Shown: positions 7,526 through 17,685 of the stretch, piece after piece
Layout: the number at the start of each line of letters is the position of its first letter
Position numbering within the stretch: position 1 is the stretch's first letter
Assembly: GCF_008642335.1 (NCBI RefSeq)
Contig: NZ_CP029191.1
Location: 3,534,001 to 3,598,000 of the forward strand
DNA length: 64,000 nucleotides
Direction of reading: 5' to 3'
Source of the DNA: Streptomyces venezuelae
Lineage (GTDB): Bacteria; Actinomycetota; Actinomycetes; Streptomycetales; Streptomycetaceae
The notes under the pieces: model-generated
The model's input: only the letters and a program-made list of their open reading frames with translations
Database searches by the model: none
What the model was told of the DNA's origin: nothing
Made by a program: the position numbers and the translations under genes

Positions 7526-10500
7526 TCACCTGTCGCCGGGACCTTGGTCCCTGCCGGCCGAGGCGCCGCCCACGGGCCCCGCGCCCCTCGCCGCGATGCC
7601 CTCCGCGAGGACCTCCGCCAGGTGCCGTCCCCGTACCCCCGCCAGCTGCTCCAGCTGGGTCCGGCAGGAGAAGCCGTCGGCCAGGACCACCGCGTCCCCG
7701 CCCGCCTCCGCCACCGAGGGCAGCAGCTGCTCCTCGGCACAGGCCTTGGACACCTCGTAGTGACCGCGCTCGAAACCGAAGTTCCCCGCGAGGCCGCAGC
7801 AGCCGCCGCTCAGCTCGCCCGTCAGGCCCGCCTTCGTCCGCAGGCGCCGTTCCGCCGCGTCGCCGAGGACCGCGTGCTGGTGGCAGTGGGTCTGGCCGAC
7901 GGTCGCGCGGCCGATGTACGGGGGCCGCCACCGCGGGGCCAGCTCCTCGACGGCCTGGGCGAACGTGCGGACCGACGCGGCGAGGCGGCCCGCGCGCGGG
8001 TCGTCGCCGAGCAGTTCGGCCAGGTCGGTCCGGAGGGCGGCGGCGCAGCTCGGCTCCAGGACGACGACCGGCGTACCGGCGTCCAGGAGCGGCTCCATGC
8101 GGTCCAGGGTGCCGCGCAGCACCGCGCGGGCCCGGTCGAGCTGGCCCGTCGACACGTATGTCAGTCCGCAGCACACGCCCTTCGGCGGCAGCGCGACGGT
8201 GAGCCCGGCGTCCTCGAATACCGCCACGGCGGCCCGCCCCACCGACGGCGCGAGGTGGTCGGTGAAGGTGTCGGGCCAGAGGACGACGTCAGGGCGCCCC
8301 ACCGGTACGCCCGTCGCCTTCCGCACCCGCCTCTCCCACCACCTCCGAAACGTCCGCGACGCCACCTGCGGCACGTCCCGCTCCGCGGCGATCCCGCCGA
8401 CCCGCTTGCCGAGCGCGGCCAGCGGACGGGCCCGGGCCAGGGCGTTGACGAGGCCGGCCGTGCGGGTCGCCGCGACGGCCCGCAGCCAGCGCGGCAGGCG
8501 GCCCATCGTGTAGTGGGCGGCGGGCCTGCGGCGGCCTTCGTAGTGGTGGTGCAGGAACTCCGCCTTGTACGTGGCCATGTCGACGCCCACCGGGCAGTCC
8601 GAGCGGCAGCCCTTGCAGGACAGGCAGAGGTCGAGGGCGTCCTTGACCTCCGTCGAGCGCCACCCGTCCGTGACCACCTCACCGGCGAGCATCTCGTGCA
8701 GCAGCCGGGCGCGCCCGCGCGTGGAGTGCTCCTCCTCGCCGGTGACGCGAAAGGACGGACACATGACGGCGGAGGGCGAACCCGGCGCCGAGGTCCGGCA
8801 CTTGGCGACCCCCACACAGCGCCTGACCGCCGCCGAGAAGTCGCCGCCGTCGTGCGGGTAGCCGAAGGCGACGTCGACGGGTTCGCGGGGCAGGGGTGCG
8901 AAACGGAGGTCGGCGTCGAGGGGCGCGGGACGTACGAGCATGCCGGGGTTGAGCAGGCCCGCCGGGTCCCAGACGTCCTTCACCCGCTCGAAGAGGGCGA
9001 CGAGAGCGGGACCGTACATCTTCGGCAGGAGCTCGGCGCGCGCCTGCCCGTCGCCGTGTTCGCCGGAGAGCGAGCCGCCGTGCGCGACGACGAGTTCCGC
9101 GAGGTCTTCGGAGAAGGCACGGAAGCGGGCGATGCCCTCGCGGCCGAGGAGGTCGAAGTCGATGCGGACGTGGATGCAGCCGTCCCCGAAGTGCCCGTAC
9201 GGGGTGCCGCGCAGGTCGTGGTCGGCGAGCAGCGCCCTGAAGTCCCGCAAATAAGCCCCCAGCCTGGCAGGAGGCACCGCACAGTCCTCCCAGCCGGGCC
9301 ACGCCTCGCTGCCGTCGGCCATCCGGGTGGCCGTGCCACTGGCGTCCTCGCGCACCCGCCACAGCGCCCGCTGTCCCGCCGGTTCGTCGACGACCTGGGC
9401 GTCCAGCGCGTCGGCGGCCCGCACGATCGTCCCGGCACGCGCGCGAGCCTCGGCGGGACTCTCGCCGCCGGTCTCCACGAAGAGCCAGGCACCGCCCTTC
9501 GGCAGACCGCTCTTCCGCGAGGTCTCGCGCACGAGGTCGGCGGCCATGCCCTCGACGGTGAGGGGCCCGTACGGGAGGAGCCCTGCCGCGGCTTCGGCCG
9601 CCGCGCTCTCGTCGGCGTACCCGAGTACGGCGAGTGCCCGCGCGCGGGGCGCTTCGACCAGGCGTACGTCGGCTTCGGTGAGGACGCCGAGCGTGCCCTC
9701 GGATCCGCAGAAGGCGCGGGCGAGGTCCGCGCCGTTCTCGGGGAGCAGCGCGTCCAGGGCGTATCCGGAGATGCGGCGCGGCAGTTCGGGATAGCCGGTG
9801 CGCAGCAGGGCGAGGTCCCCGTCGACGAGGGGGCGCAGGCCTTCGGGTGCGCCGTCCCAGCCGCGGGCGAGGCGGCGGCGGGCGCCGGTGCCGTCGAGGA
9901 CGGTGAGGGCCGCGACGTTGTCGGCGGTGGTGCCCCAGGCGACCGAGTGCGAGCCGCAGGAGTTGTTGCCGATCATGCCGCCGAGGGTGCAGCGGCTGTG
10001 CGTGGACGGATCGGGACCGAAGGTGAGGCCGTGCGGCGTGGCCGCCGCGCGGAGGTCGTCCAGGACGACGCCCGGCTGGACGACGGCGGTCCGTGCCTCC
10101 GGGTCGAGGGAGACGATGCGGTTCATGTGCCGGGTGAAGTCGAGGACGACGCCGACGCCCGTGGCCTGCCCGGCGATCGAGGTCCCCGCGCCGCGCGGCA
10201 CCACGGGAACGCCGTGCTCACGGCAGACGGCGAGGACGGCGGCCACGTCGTCGGCGTCGCGCGGGGCGACGACGGCGGTGGGGACGCGGCGGTAGTTGGA
10301 GGCGTCCATGGTGTGCAGGGCACGCGCGGTGACGGAGGAATCCACGTCACCGCGGACGACGGCCCGCAGGTCTGCGGCGAGGCCATCCCCGCCGGCGAGG
10401 CCCGGCCCCGGCCGCTGACGCCCCGTCGGCTCCGCGTCCACTCTCCCCTCCCGCTCAACCCGACCACGCCCCACACCGGCGAGGCCGCCACCGAGGTCAC

Positions 10501-10528
10501 CGTCGCTGCCGCCGTCGAGATCGCTCAT
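7526..10528 (-). CDS. FAD-binding and Fe-S oxidoreductase (D-lactate/glycolate dehydrogenase type)
   Basis: About 1000 residues fusing three modules. The N-terminal half is an FAD_binding_4 domain (VPRGAGTSIAGQATG, GNNSCGSHSVAWG) followed by the FAD-oxidase C-terminal cap (HFGDGCIHVRIDFD, SGEHGDGQARAELL). Then comes a 4Fe-4S cluster region (CLSCKGCRSDCPVGVD), and last two CCG domains (GVCCGLTYVSTG and GGCCGLAGNFGFERGHYE). Such fused proteins oxidise D-2-hydroxy acids and pass electrons to the respiratory chain. The ATG at 10528 was chosen because the open frame before it translates poly-C repeats into GGCWGVLGGVG and is unlikely to be protein; the ribosome site is weak. It is apparently monocistronic. 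Confidence 0.85.
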   Translation of the reverse strand: MSDLDGGSDGDLGGGLAGVGRGRVEREGRVDAEPTGRQRPGPGLAGGDGLAADLRAVVRGDVDSSVTARALHTMDASNYRRVPTAVVAPRDADDVAAVLAVCREHGVPVVPRGAGTSIAGQATGVGVVLDFTRHMNRIVSLDPEARTAVVQPGVVLDDLRAAATPHGLTFGPDPSTHSRCTLGGMIGNNSCGSHSVAWGTTADNVAALTVLDGTGARRRLARGWDGAPEGLRPLVDGDLALLRTGYPELPRRISGYALDALLPENGADLARAFCGSEGTLGVLTEADVRLVEAPRARALAVLGYADESAAAEAAAGLLPYGPLTVEGMAADLVRETSRKSGLPKGGAWLFVETGGESPAEARARAGTIVRAADALDAQVVDEPAGQRALWRVREDASGTATRMADGSEAWPGWEDCAVPPARLGAYLRDFRALLADHDLRGTPYGHFGDGCIHVRIDFDLLGREGIARFRAFSEDLAELVVAHGGSLSGEHGDGQARAELLPKMYGPALVALFERVKDVWDPAGLLNPGMLVRPAPLDADLRFAPLPREPVDVAFGYPHDGGDFSAAVRRCVGVAKCRTSAPGSPSAVMCPSFRVTGEEEHSTRGRARLLHEMLAGEVVTDGWRSTEVKDALDLCLSCKGCRSDCPVGVDMATYKAEFLHHHYEGRRRPAAHYTMGRLPRWLRAVAATRTAGLVNALARARPLAALGKRVGGIAAERDVPQVASRTFRRWWERRVRKATGVPVGRPDVVLWPDTFTDHLAPSVGRAAVAVFEDAGLTVALPPKGVCCGLTYVSTGQLDRARAVLRGTLDRMEPLLDAGTPVVVLEPSCAAALRTDLAELLGDDPRAGRLAASVRTFAQAVEELAPRWRPPYIGRATVGQTHCHQHAVLGDAAERRLRTKAGLTGELSGGCCGLAGNFGFERGHYEVSKACAEEQLLPSVAEAGGDAVVLADGFSCRTQLEQLAGVRGRHLAEVLAEGIAARGAGPVGGASAGRDQGPGDR

Positions 10529-10550
10529 GCCGTCCAGGATGCCCCCGCGC

Positions 10551-10600
10551 ACCCCCCAACACCCCCCAACACCCCCCAGCACCCCCCAGCACCCCCCAGC
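10551..10600. repeat. Five 10-bp C-rich tandem repeats upstream of the oxidoreductase
   Basis: Five copies of ACCCCCCARC in a row, followed by looser C-rich copies to about 10635. On the transcript strand of the neighbouring minus-strand gene this becomes runs of six G, a potential G-quadruplex in the leader, 23 nt before the start codon. Confidence 0.85.
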
Positions 10601-10727
10601 ACCCCTCACCAACCCCTCACCCCCCCACCCACTGAACACCCCGCCCGACCCCACCCCACCTGGCCCCGCCCCACCCGTTTTTTCACGATCCGGACGGGAA
10701 GATTCCCACCCCGGTCATTAACTCTCC

Positions 10728-10733
10728 TATAGT
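10728..10733 (+). promoter_or_regulatory. Possible -10 box of the conservon operon
   Basis: TATAGT lies 50 nt upstream of the cvnA start and is the best -10 match in an unusually AT-rich 25-bp patch. No convincing -35 box is seen at the proper distance, so another sigma factor or an activator may be involved. Confidence 0.3.
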
Positions 10734-10782
10734 GATCTCGACTTGAGCAGAGTGTGTCGCTTCCGATCGAGGACCCCGATTG

Positions 10783-12363
10783 ATGACCGCGCCAACCCCC
10801 CTAGCGCGCCCCGGGACGGAGCAACCTCCGCTGCGTCCGTCCGTGTTCGTCCTGCTGGCCAGTGCCCTGGTCACCGCGGCGCTCACCGGAGCCGCCGTCG
10901 CCCTCGCACCCACTTCCATACAGACCCCCCTGGCCTGGGGCGCGGGCGCCGCGTCCCTGGCGCTCACCGCATCGGTGACAGTGGCCTTCCACTCCACCCG
11001 CACCACCGCCCTGCTGCGCCGCCGCCTGGCCGCCGCCCACCAGGACGCCACACGCCTGATCCACGAACAGGCCGCCCGCACCGAGGAGTTCCACCGCGAG
11101 CGCACCGCCCTCACGGAGCACTTCGTCCGTGAGCGCAACGAGCTGACGGTGCGCGCCCGCGCCGCCGAGTCCGAGCGCGCCGCCGCCCTCGCCGCCAGCG
11201 CCAACGCCGCGGGCCGCATGCAGGCCCTGGCCACCGGCATGCTCGCCGACCTCCGCGAGATGGAGGGCAGGCACGCCGACGAGGACGTCCTCACCGACCT
11301 CCTCCACCTCGACCACAGGACCGCGCAGGCCGGCCGCATCGCCGACTCCGTGGCCGTCCTCACCGGCGCCCGCTCGGGCCGCCGCTGGGCCCGCCCCATC
11401 GTCATGGAGTCGATCCTGCGCGGCGCGATGGGCCGCATCGGCGGCTACCAGCGCGTGCGCGTCCACTCGGCCAGCGAGGTCGCCGTGGCGGGCCACGCCG
11501 CCGAGGGCGTCATGCACGCCCTCGCCGAACTCCTCGACAACGCTGCCAACTTCTCGCCGCCCACCTCCGAAGTGCACGTCTACATCGAGGAAGTCGCGGC
11601 CGGCGTCATCATCTCCGTAGAGGACAGCGGCCTGGTGATGGGCCCCGTGCAGCAGCGCCGGGCCGAACAGGCGGTCTCCGGCGAGACCAAGGGCCTCGCC
11701 GGTCTCTCCGGCACGCGACTCGGTCTCGCGGTGGTCGGCAGGCTGGCCCGCAAGCACGGCCTGACGGTGTCGTTCCGCCCCTCGGCGAGAGGCGGCACGG
11801 GCGTACTCCTCCTGATCCCCCAGGAGTTGCTCACCCGCCCCTCGGAGACGACAACGGCCCCGCCCCCGGTCCCGGCATCCCTGACGGCAGCGTCGTCCAC
11901 GACGACAGCGGCACTCCCACCGGCCGCCACCACCGCGTCGCCCGCACCCGCGAACGCACGGGAGGGGACGCGGGGGGATGTGCGCACGGAGCACCGAGCG
12001 GACCCGGGCGTCCAGGAACTTCCGACGCGGCGCAGGGATGGCGAGTACGCACATCCCCCCGTGGCCCCGTCCCCACGGACGGACCCCGGGCGCACGGCCG
12101 AAGCCACCCCCGACGCCCCCCTCCCCAAGCGCCCCCGAGGCCGCACCCTCGCCGCGGCGGAACGCGCCCGCGCGGACAGCGACACGGGAGAGACCCGGCG
12201 CCCCCGCGCCGCCACCGCCGCGGACACCGCGGCCCGCTTCAGCAGCTTCCGCCAGGCAGTCCGCACCACGCCCACGGACCCTTCGGCCCCGTCCGAAGAC
12301 CTGGACGTGAGCCCGGACGCCACCGCAACCCCCTCGCACCCGGAAGGCGACACCCCCCGATGA
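10783..12363 (+). CDS. cvnA: Conservon sensor ATPase CvnA (histidine-kinase-like)
   Basis: A 526-residue membrane protein. Two hydrophobic helices (about 20-42 and 48-70) are followed by a long coiled coil (about 75-150), then a GHKL ATP-binding domain with N box ELLDNAANFSP and G1 region EDSGLVMG. The Pro/Thr-rich tail of over 150 residues is low in complexity. No phosphoacceptor H box is visible, as is usual for CvnA. In conservons CvnA is thought to act as the membrane input of a GTPase switch. ATG at 10783 has GAGGA 9 nt upstream; an in-frame TTG directly precedes it. It overlaps cvnB by ATGA. Confidence 0.92.
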   Translation: MTAPTPLARPGTEQPPLRPSVFVLLASALVTAALTGAAVALAPTSIQTPLAWGAGAASLALTASVTVAFHSTRTTALLRRRLAAAHQDATRLIHEQAARTEEFHRERTALTEHFVRERNELTVRARAAESERAAALAASANAAGRMQALATGMLADLREMEGRHADEDVLTDLLHLDHRTAQAGRIADSVAVLTGARSGRRWARPIVMESILRGAMGRIGGYQRVRVHSASEVAVAGHAAEGVMHALAELLDNAANFSPPTSEVHVYIEEVAAGVIISVEDSGLVMGPVQQRRAEQAVSGETKGLAGLSGTRLGLAVVGRLARKHGLTVSFRPSARGGTGVLLLIPQELLTRPSETTTAPPPVPASLTAASSTTTAALPPAATTASPAPANAREGTRGDVRTEHRADPGVQELPTRRRDGEYAHPPVAPSPRTDPGRTAEATPDAPLPKRPRGRTLAAAERARADSDTGETRRPRAATAADTAARFSSFRQAVRTTPTDPSAPSEDLDVSPDATATPSHPEGDTPR

Positions 12364-12857
12364 CCAACGGCACCACCGGCACCACTGGCACCACCGACAC
12401 CACCACTGGCACCACCCCCGCCGCCACCCCCGGCACCACCACCGACGCCAAGCTCACCTGGCTCCTGCAAGGCCTCCTGGAGCGCACCCCCGGCGCACGC
12501 CACGCCCTGGTGCTCTCCCGTGACGGCCTGAAGCTCTGCCGCACCCCCGAACTCTCCGTCGACCAGGCCGACCAGCTCGCCGCGATAGCCGCCGGCATCC
12601 AGTCCCTGTCGCACGGCGCCTCCGCCGAGTTCGGCGACGGCAGCGGCGGGGTCCGCTCGGCGATGGCCGAGTTCTACGGCGGCATCCTCTTCATCGTCGA
12701 GGCCGGCGAGGGCGCGCACCTCGCGGTCATCGCCGCCGAGGACGCCGACGCGGGACTCGTCGGCCACACCATGGCCGAGCTCGTGGAGCAGCTCGGCGAG
12801 CACCTGCGCGCCGCGCCCCGCGCCGACGGCGGCCCCCACACGCTGCCCGCCTCATGA
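12360..12857 (+). CDS. cvnB: Conservon Roadblock/LC7 protein CvnB
   Basis: A 165-residue cytoplasmic protein. After a low-complexity N-terminus of Thr/Gly repeats (residues 1-28) comes a Roadblock/LC7 fold (LTWLLQGLLERTPGARHALV, LVLSRDGLKLCR, GILFIVEAGEGAHLAVIA). Roadblock proteins in bacteria, such as MglB, regulate small GTPases, and in conservons CvnB is expected to act on CvnD. Its ATG overlaps the cvnA stop and its stop overlaps the cvnC start. The Thr/Gly repeats are absent from the core fold and probably vary between strains. Confidence 0.92.
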   Translation: MTNGTTGTTGTTDTTTGTTPAATPGTTTDAKLTWLLQGLLERTPGARHALVLSRDGLKLCRTPELSVDQADQLAAIAAGIQSLSHGASAEFGDGSGGVRSAMAEFYGGILFIVEAGEGAHLAVIAAEDADAGLVGHTMAELVEQLGEHLRAAPRADGGPHTLPAS

Positions 12858-13210
12858 GCCGCCCCGGCCGGGACGACTCCCCCGACCGGCTGTACACCCT
12901 CACCGGAGGACGCAGCCGGTCGGCGCCCGACGCCCCCTTCGACCTGGTGACCCTCGTCGTCGCCGAGTCCGGCCCGGTGCCGGGCATGCAGTCCGAACAC
13001 GCCGCGATCCTGCGCCTGTGCCACCTGCCGACCGCCACGGTGGAGATCGCCGCAGAGCTCGGCCTGCCGGTGAGCATCACCCGCATCCTGCTGTCCGACC
13101 TGCTCGACGCGGGCCGGATCAGCGCCCGCCACCCGCGCGCGGCCGCCGACCACAGCCTTCCCGACCCCGACATCCTGGAGCAGGTGCTCGTTGGACTCCG
13201 CAACCTCTGA
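12854..13210 (+). CDS. cvnC: Conservon DUF742 protein CvnC
   Basis: A 118-residue DUF742 protein with the family opening RLYTLTGGRS and the winged-helix-like segment ILRLCHLPTATVEIAAELGLP, then VSITRILLSDLLDAGRI. Function is unproven; interaction with CvnD and CvnB has been proposed for the family. It starts in an ATGA overlap with cvnB, and its last 20 bases overlap the start of cvnD, so the four genes are translated as one coupled unit. Confidence 0.92.
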   Translation: MSRPGRDDSPDRLYTLTGGRSRSAPDAPFDLVTLVVAESGPVPGMQSEHAAILRLCHLPTATVEIAAELGLPVSITRILLSDLLDAGRISARHPRAAADHSLPDPDILEQVLVGLRNL

Positions 13211-13850
13211 ACGCAGCGCTACCGGCACCACTCGACCCGGCACCACTCGAACCGAGCTGACCGCGACCGCCGACAACGGTCTGAAGATCGTCGTGGTCGG
13301 CGGCTTCGGCGTCGGCAAGACGACGCTGGTCCGCTCCGTCAGCGAGATCCGTCCCCTCAACACCGAGGAGACGATGACGCAGGCCGGTCGGGGCATCGAC
13401 GAGACGGGCGGCCTCGAAGGCCTCGCCGGCAAGACGTCCACGACCGTCGCCTTCGACTTCGGCCGCATCACGCTCGACGCGCACAACATCCTCTACCTGT
13501 TCGGCGCCCCCGGCCAGGAACGCTTCTGGTTCCTGTGGGACCGCCTCTTCTCCGGCACGCTCGGCGCGGTCGTCCTCGTCGACACCCGCCGCCTGGAGGA
13601 CTCCTGGTACGCGATCGACCGCCTGGAGCACCACGGCACGCCGTTCATCGTGGCCCGCAACGACTTCGGCAACGGCGCGCACACCGCGGAGCAGCTGCGC
13701 GAGGCGCTCGACCTCGACCCGGGCGTGCCGCTCGTCGACTGCGACGCCCGCTCGCGCGAGTCCAGCAAGAACGTGCTGATCACGCTCGTCGAACACCTCC
13801 AGTCGCTGTACGCAGCCCAGCGCAACGCCCTTCAGGAGACCCCCCAGTGA
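13191..13850 (+). CDS. cvnD: Conservon small GTPase CvnD
   Basis: A 219-residue Ras-like GTPase. G1 is GGFGVGKT (37-44), switch II is FGAPGQERF instead of the usual DxxGQ, and the G4 position reads ARNDF rather than NKxD. These departures are typical of conservon GTPases. Start is a TTG at 13191 inside cvnC with GGAG 10 nt upstream; the N-terminal 25 residues are a Thr-rich tail. The stop overlaps the first P450 gene by GTGA. It is expected to cycle between GDP and GTP under control of CvnB, and to signal to the P450s or other partners. Confidence 0.92.
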   Translation: MDSATSERSATGTTRPGTTRTELTATADNGLKIVVVGGFGVGKTTLVRSVSEIRPLNTEETMTQAGRGIDETGGLEGLAGKTSTTVAFDFGRITLDAHNILYLFGAPGQERFWFLWDRLFSGTLGAVVLVDTRRLEDSWYAIDRLEHHGTPFIVARNDFGNGAHTAEQLREALDLDPGVPLVDCDARSRESSKNVLITLVEHLQSLYAAQRNALQETPQ

Positions 13851-15115
13851 CCTGCCCCGTGACCGGCGCCGGTGCCGGCGCCGCGCCCGTACCGCTCTCC
13901 GGACCGCGGTTCGCCACCGAACCCACCCAGCTGTACCGGGAGATGCGCCGCGACCACGGCCCCGTCGCCCCTGTCCTGCTCGACGGCGACATACCGGCCT
14001 GGCTGGTCCTCGGCTACCGCGAACTGCACCAGGTCACCGCCGACCCGGTCCTCTACAGCCGCGACTCCGAGCTGTGGAACCAGTGGCCGAACATCCCCGC
14101 CGACTGGCCGCTGCTCCCGATGATCGGCCACAAGCAGCCGTCGATCCTCTACACCGTCGGCGAGCGGCACACCCGGCGGGCCGCGATGATCGCGCACGCA
14201 CTCGAAGCGGTGGACCCCTTCGAACTCAAGGCACACGCCGAGCAGTTCGCCGACGAGCTCATCGACCGCTTCTGCGGCAAGGGCACCACGGACATCGTCG
14301 CCGAGTACGCGATGCTGCTCCCGGTCCGCGTCCTCGCCCGCATCTACGGCTTCTCCGACGAGCAGGGCCCCGGCCTCGTCACCGCCATGAACGACATGAT
14401 CGACGGCCGCGAGCGGGCCCTGGCGGGCGCGCAGCACCTGGGCGAGTCGATGGCGCGGCTCATCGCCGACAAGCACGTGCGGCCGGGCGCGGACGTCGCC
14501 TCGTACATGCTGGAGACGCAGGCGGCCGACGGCGCCGACGGGTTCACGGATGAGGAGATCGCCCAGGACCTGATGGTGATGATGGCGGCGGGCCACCAGC
14601 CGACCGCCGACTGGATCGGCAACTCGCTGCGCCTGATGCTCACCGACGACCGGTTCGCCGCGTCCCTGTTCGGCGGCCGGCACAGCGTCGCGGAGGCCAT
14701 GAACGAGGTCCTGTGGGAGGACACCCCGACGCAGAACGTCGCCGGGCGCTGGGCGTCGCGCGACACGCAGCTGGGCGGCCGCCGCATCAACTCCGGCGAC
14801 CTGCTGCTCCTCGGCCTGGCCGCGGCCAACGCCGACCCGCAGGTCCGCACCGACGGCTCCGCGCTGACCGGCGGCAACAGCGCCCACTTCTCGTTCGGCC
14901 ACGGAGAGCACCGCTGCCCCTTCCCGGCGCAGGAGGTCGCCGAGGTCATCGCGCGGACCGGCATCGAGGTCATCCTCGACCGGCTGCCCGACCTCGACCT
15001 CGCCGTACCGGCCGACGCCCTGAGCCGCCGCCCTTCGCCCTGGCTGCGCGGCCTGACCGATCTTCCGGTGAGCTTCACCCCGACCCCGACCTCAGCCTTT
15101 GGAGACCCCAGATGA
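13847..15115 (+). CDS. CYP157-like cytochrome P450 lacking the ExxR arginine
   Basis: A 422-residue P450 fold. The I helix reads AAGHQPTADW (AGHQPT at 248-253 in place of AGxxT). The K helix reads AMNEVLWED: Glu287 is kept but the invariant Arg is Trp290. The heme loop is FGHGEHRCPF with Cys357 kept and the usual following Gly replaced by Phe359. These changes match the CYP157 family, known in Streptomyces for lacking ExxR and for sitting beside a CYP154 gene in conservons. It may be a poor oxygenase or a structural partner. GTG at 13847 has AGGAGA 8 nt upstream. It overlaps cvnD and the next P450 by four bases each. Confidence 0.88.
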   Translation: MTCPVTGAGAGAAPVPLSGPRFATEPTQLYREMRRDHGPVAPVLLDGDIPAWLVLGYRELHQVTADPVLYSRDSELWNQWPNIPADWPLLPMIGHKQPSILYTVGERHTRRAAMIAHALEAVDPFELKAHAEQFADELIDRFCGKGTTDIVAEYAMLLPVRVLARIYGFSDEQGPGLVTAMNDMIDGRERALAGAQHLGESMARLIADKHVRPGADVASYMLETQAADGADGFTDEEIAQDLMVMMAAGHQPTADWIGNSLRLMLTDDRFAASLFGGRHSVAEAMNEVLWEDTPTQNVAGRWASRDTQLGGRRINSGDLLLLGLAAANADPQVRTDGSALTGGNSAHFSFGHGEHRCPFPAQEVAEVIARTGIEVILDRLPDLDLAVPADALSRRPSPWLRGLTDLPVSFTPTPTSAFGDPR

Positions 15116-16326
15116 CGCGTATCGCCCTGGATCCGTTCGTCACCGACCTCGACGGCGAGAGCGCACGGCTGCGCGCGGCGGGCCCGCTCGCCGAGGCGGA
15201 GCTGCCGGGCGGCGTACCGGTGTGGGCGGTCACGCACCACGCGGAGGCCCGGCAACTCCTCACCGACAAGCGCCTGGTGAAGGACATCGAGGTCTGGGGC
15301 GCGTGGCAGCGCGGCGAGATACCCGCCGACTGGCCACTGATCGGCCTCGCCAACCCCGGCCGCTCCATGCTGACGGTCGACGGCGAGGAGCACCGCAGGA
15401 TGCGCACGCTGGTGGCGCAGGCGCTGACGCCGCGGCGCGTGGAGCGGATGCGCGACCGCATCGCGGAACTGACGGCGACGCTCCTCGACAAACTCCCCGA
15501 GGGCCCGGACCCCGTCGACCTGAAGGCGGAGTTCGCGTACCCCCTCCCCATGTACGTCATCAGTGACCTGATGGGCATCGACGAGGCGGACCACCCGCGC
15601 CTGAAGGTCCTCTTCGACAAGTTCTTCTCGACGCAGACGCCTCCGGAGGAGGTCGTGGCGACGCTCGGTGAGCTCGCCGAGATGATGGGCAAGGTCGTCG
15701 CGGCGCGCCGCGCGGAGCCCGGCGACGACCTCACCAGCGCGCTGATCCTGGCCTCCGAGGACGGCGACCACCTCACGGACGCGGAGATCCTCTCCACGCT
15801 CCAGCTGATGGTCGCGGCCGGCCACGAGACGACGATCTCCCTGATCGTCAACGCGGTGGTGAACCTCTCCGCCCACCCCGACCAACTCGCTCTGGTCCTC
15901 TCCGGCGAGGTCGGCTGGGACGCGGTCATCGAGGAGACCCTGCGCTACGCGACCCCCACCTCGCACGTCCTGATCCGCTTCGCCGCGGAGGACGTCCCCG
16001 TCGGGGACAAGGTGATCGCCAAGGGTGACGCGCTGATCGTCTCGTACGGCGCGATAGGCCGCGACGAGCGGGCCCACGGTCCCACGGCGGACTCGTTCGA
16101 CATCACGCGCACGTCGCCGACCCGCCACATCTCGTTCGGCCACGGCCCGCACGTGTGCCCCGGCGCGGCGCTCTCCCGCCTGGAGGCGGGCGTGGCCCTC
16201 CCGGCCCTCTACACCCGCTACCCGAACCTGACCCTGGCGGTCCCGCGCGAGGCACTCCGCAACAAGCCGGTGGTGACCCAGAACGATTTGTACGACCTGC
16301 CGGTGCAACTGGGAGCAAAAGCTTGA
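15112..16326 (+). CDS. CYP154-like cytochrome P450
   Basis: A 404-residue P450 with all standard motifs: I helix AAGHETT (235-241), K helix EETLR with E275 and R278, heme loop FGHGPHVCPG with Cys349. Such enzymes oxidise small hydrophobic substrates using ferredoxin electrons; no ferredoxin gene is next to it. Order and overlap (ATGA at 15112-15115) make it the last gene of the conservon. CYP154 members in Streptomyces hydroxylate steroids or macrolides in vitro, but the natural substrate of conservon P450s is not known. A GGAG stands 8 nt before the start. Confidence 0.9.
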   Translation: MTRIALDPFVTDLDGESARLRAAGPLAEAELPGGVPVWAVTHHAEARQLLTDKRLVKDIEVWGAWQRGEIPADWPLIGLANPGRSMLTVDGEEHRRMRTLVAQALTPRRVERMRDRIAELTATLLDKLPEGPDPVDLKAEFAYPLPMYVISDLMGIDEADHPRLKVLFDKFFSTQTPPEEVVATLGELAEMMGKVVAARRAEPGDDLTSALILASEDGDHLTDAEILSTLQLMVAAGHETTISLIVNAVVNLSAHPDQLALVLSGEVGWDAVIEETLRYATPTSHVLIRFAAEDVPVGDKVIAKGDALIVSYGAIGRDERAHGPTADSFDITRTSPTRHISFGHGPHVCPGAALSRLEAGVALPALYTRYPNLTLAVPREALRNKPVVTQNDLYDLPVQLGAKA

Positions 16327-16390
16327 GCCCCTCCGGCACTGGTTCCAGCCCCTCCGGCGTTTGAGGAGCGGGGTCCGGGGCGGAGCCCCG
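16326..16390 (+). terminator. Hairpin and dispersed Streptomyces repeat after the conservon
   Basis: CGGGGC, GGA, GCCCCG form a six-pair hairpin at 16376-16390. Just before it the 12-mer AGCCCCTCCGGC occurs twice (16326-16337 and 16347-16358). I recognise the AGCCCCTCCGGCGTTTGAGG string as a common intergenic repeat of Streptomyces. It probably ends the conservon transcript. Confidence 0.6.
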
Positions 16391-16461
16391 AGTCGTCCAC
16401 GCCGGGTGGGGGGCACGATCTCAGTCGACGGACACCACCGGAACCCCGCGCCCTGAGCCGC

Positions 16462-17592
<1,131 letters not shown>

Positions 17593-17599
17593 GACGCCG

Positions 17600-17669
17600 C
17601 TGCGCGACCGGCCGCAGGTTCGTCGTGGCTGGTCGCGCAGTTCCCCGCGCCCCTAAAAACGGGGCGCGC
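17600..17669 (+). terminator. Double hairpin after serC containing a dispersed element
   Basis: CTGCGCGACC at 17600-17609 pairs with GGTCGCGCAG at 17631-17640, and CGCGCCCC at 17647-17654 pairs with GGGGCGCG at 17662-17669 around TAAAAAC. The core GCGCAGTTCCCCGCGCCCCT is repeated at 59459 and 59548 in this window, marking it as a dispersed repeat used as a terminator. Confidence 0.75.
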
Positions 17670-17685
17670 CCCAAGCCTCAGCGGC

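Noticed and set aside
10551..10600. CRISPR-like array
   Set aside because: The repeats are 10 bp and directly adjacent with no spacers; they are simple tandem repeats.
7544..10732. Very long plus-strand open frame opposite the FAD/Fe-S gene
   Set aside because: It is antisense to a gene with clear motifs; translation is Arg/Gly-rich without domains, as expected from high GC codon bias.
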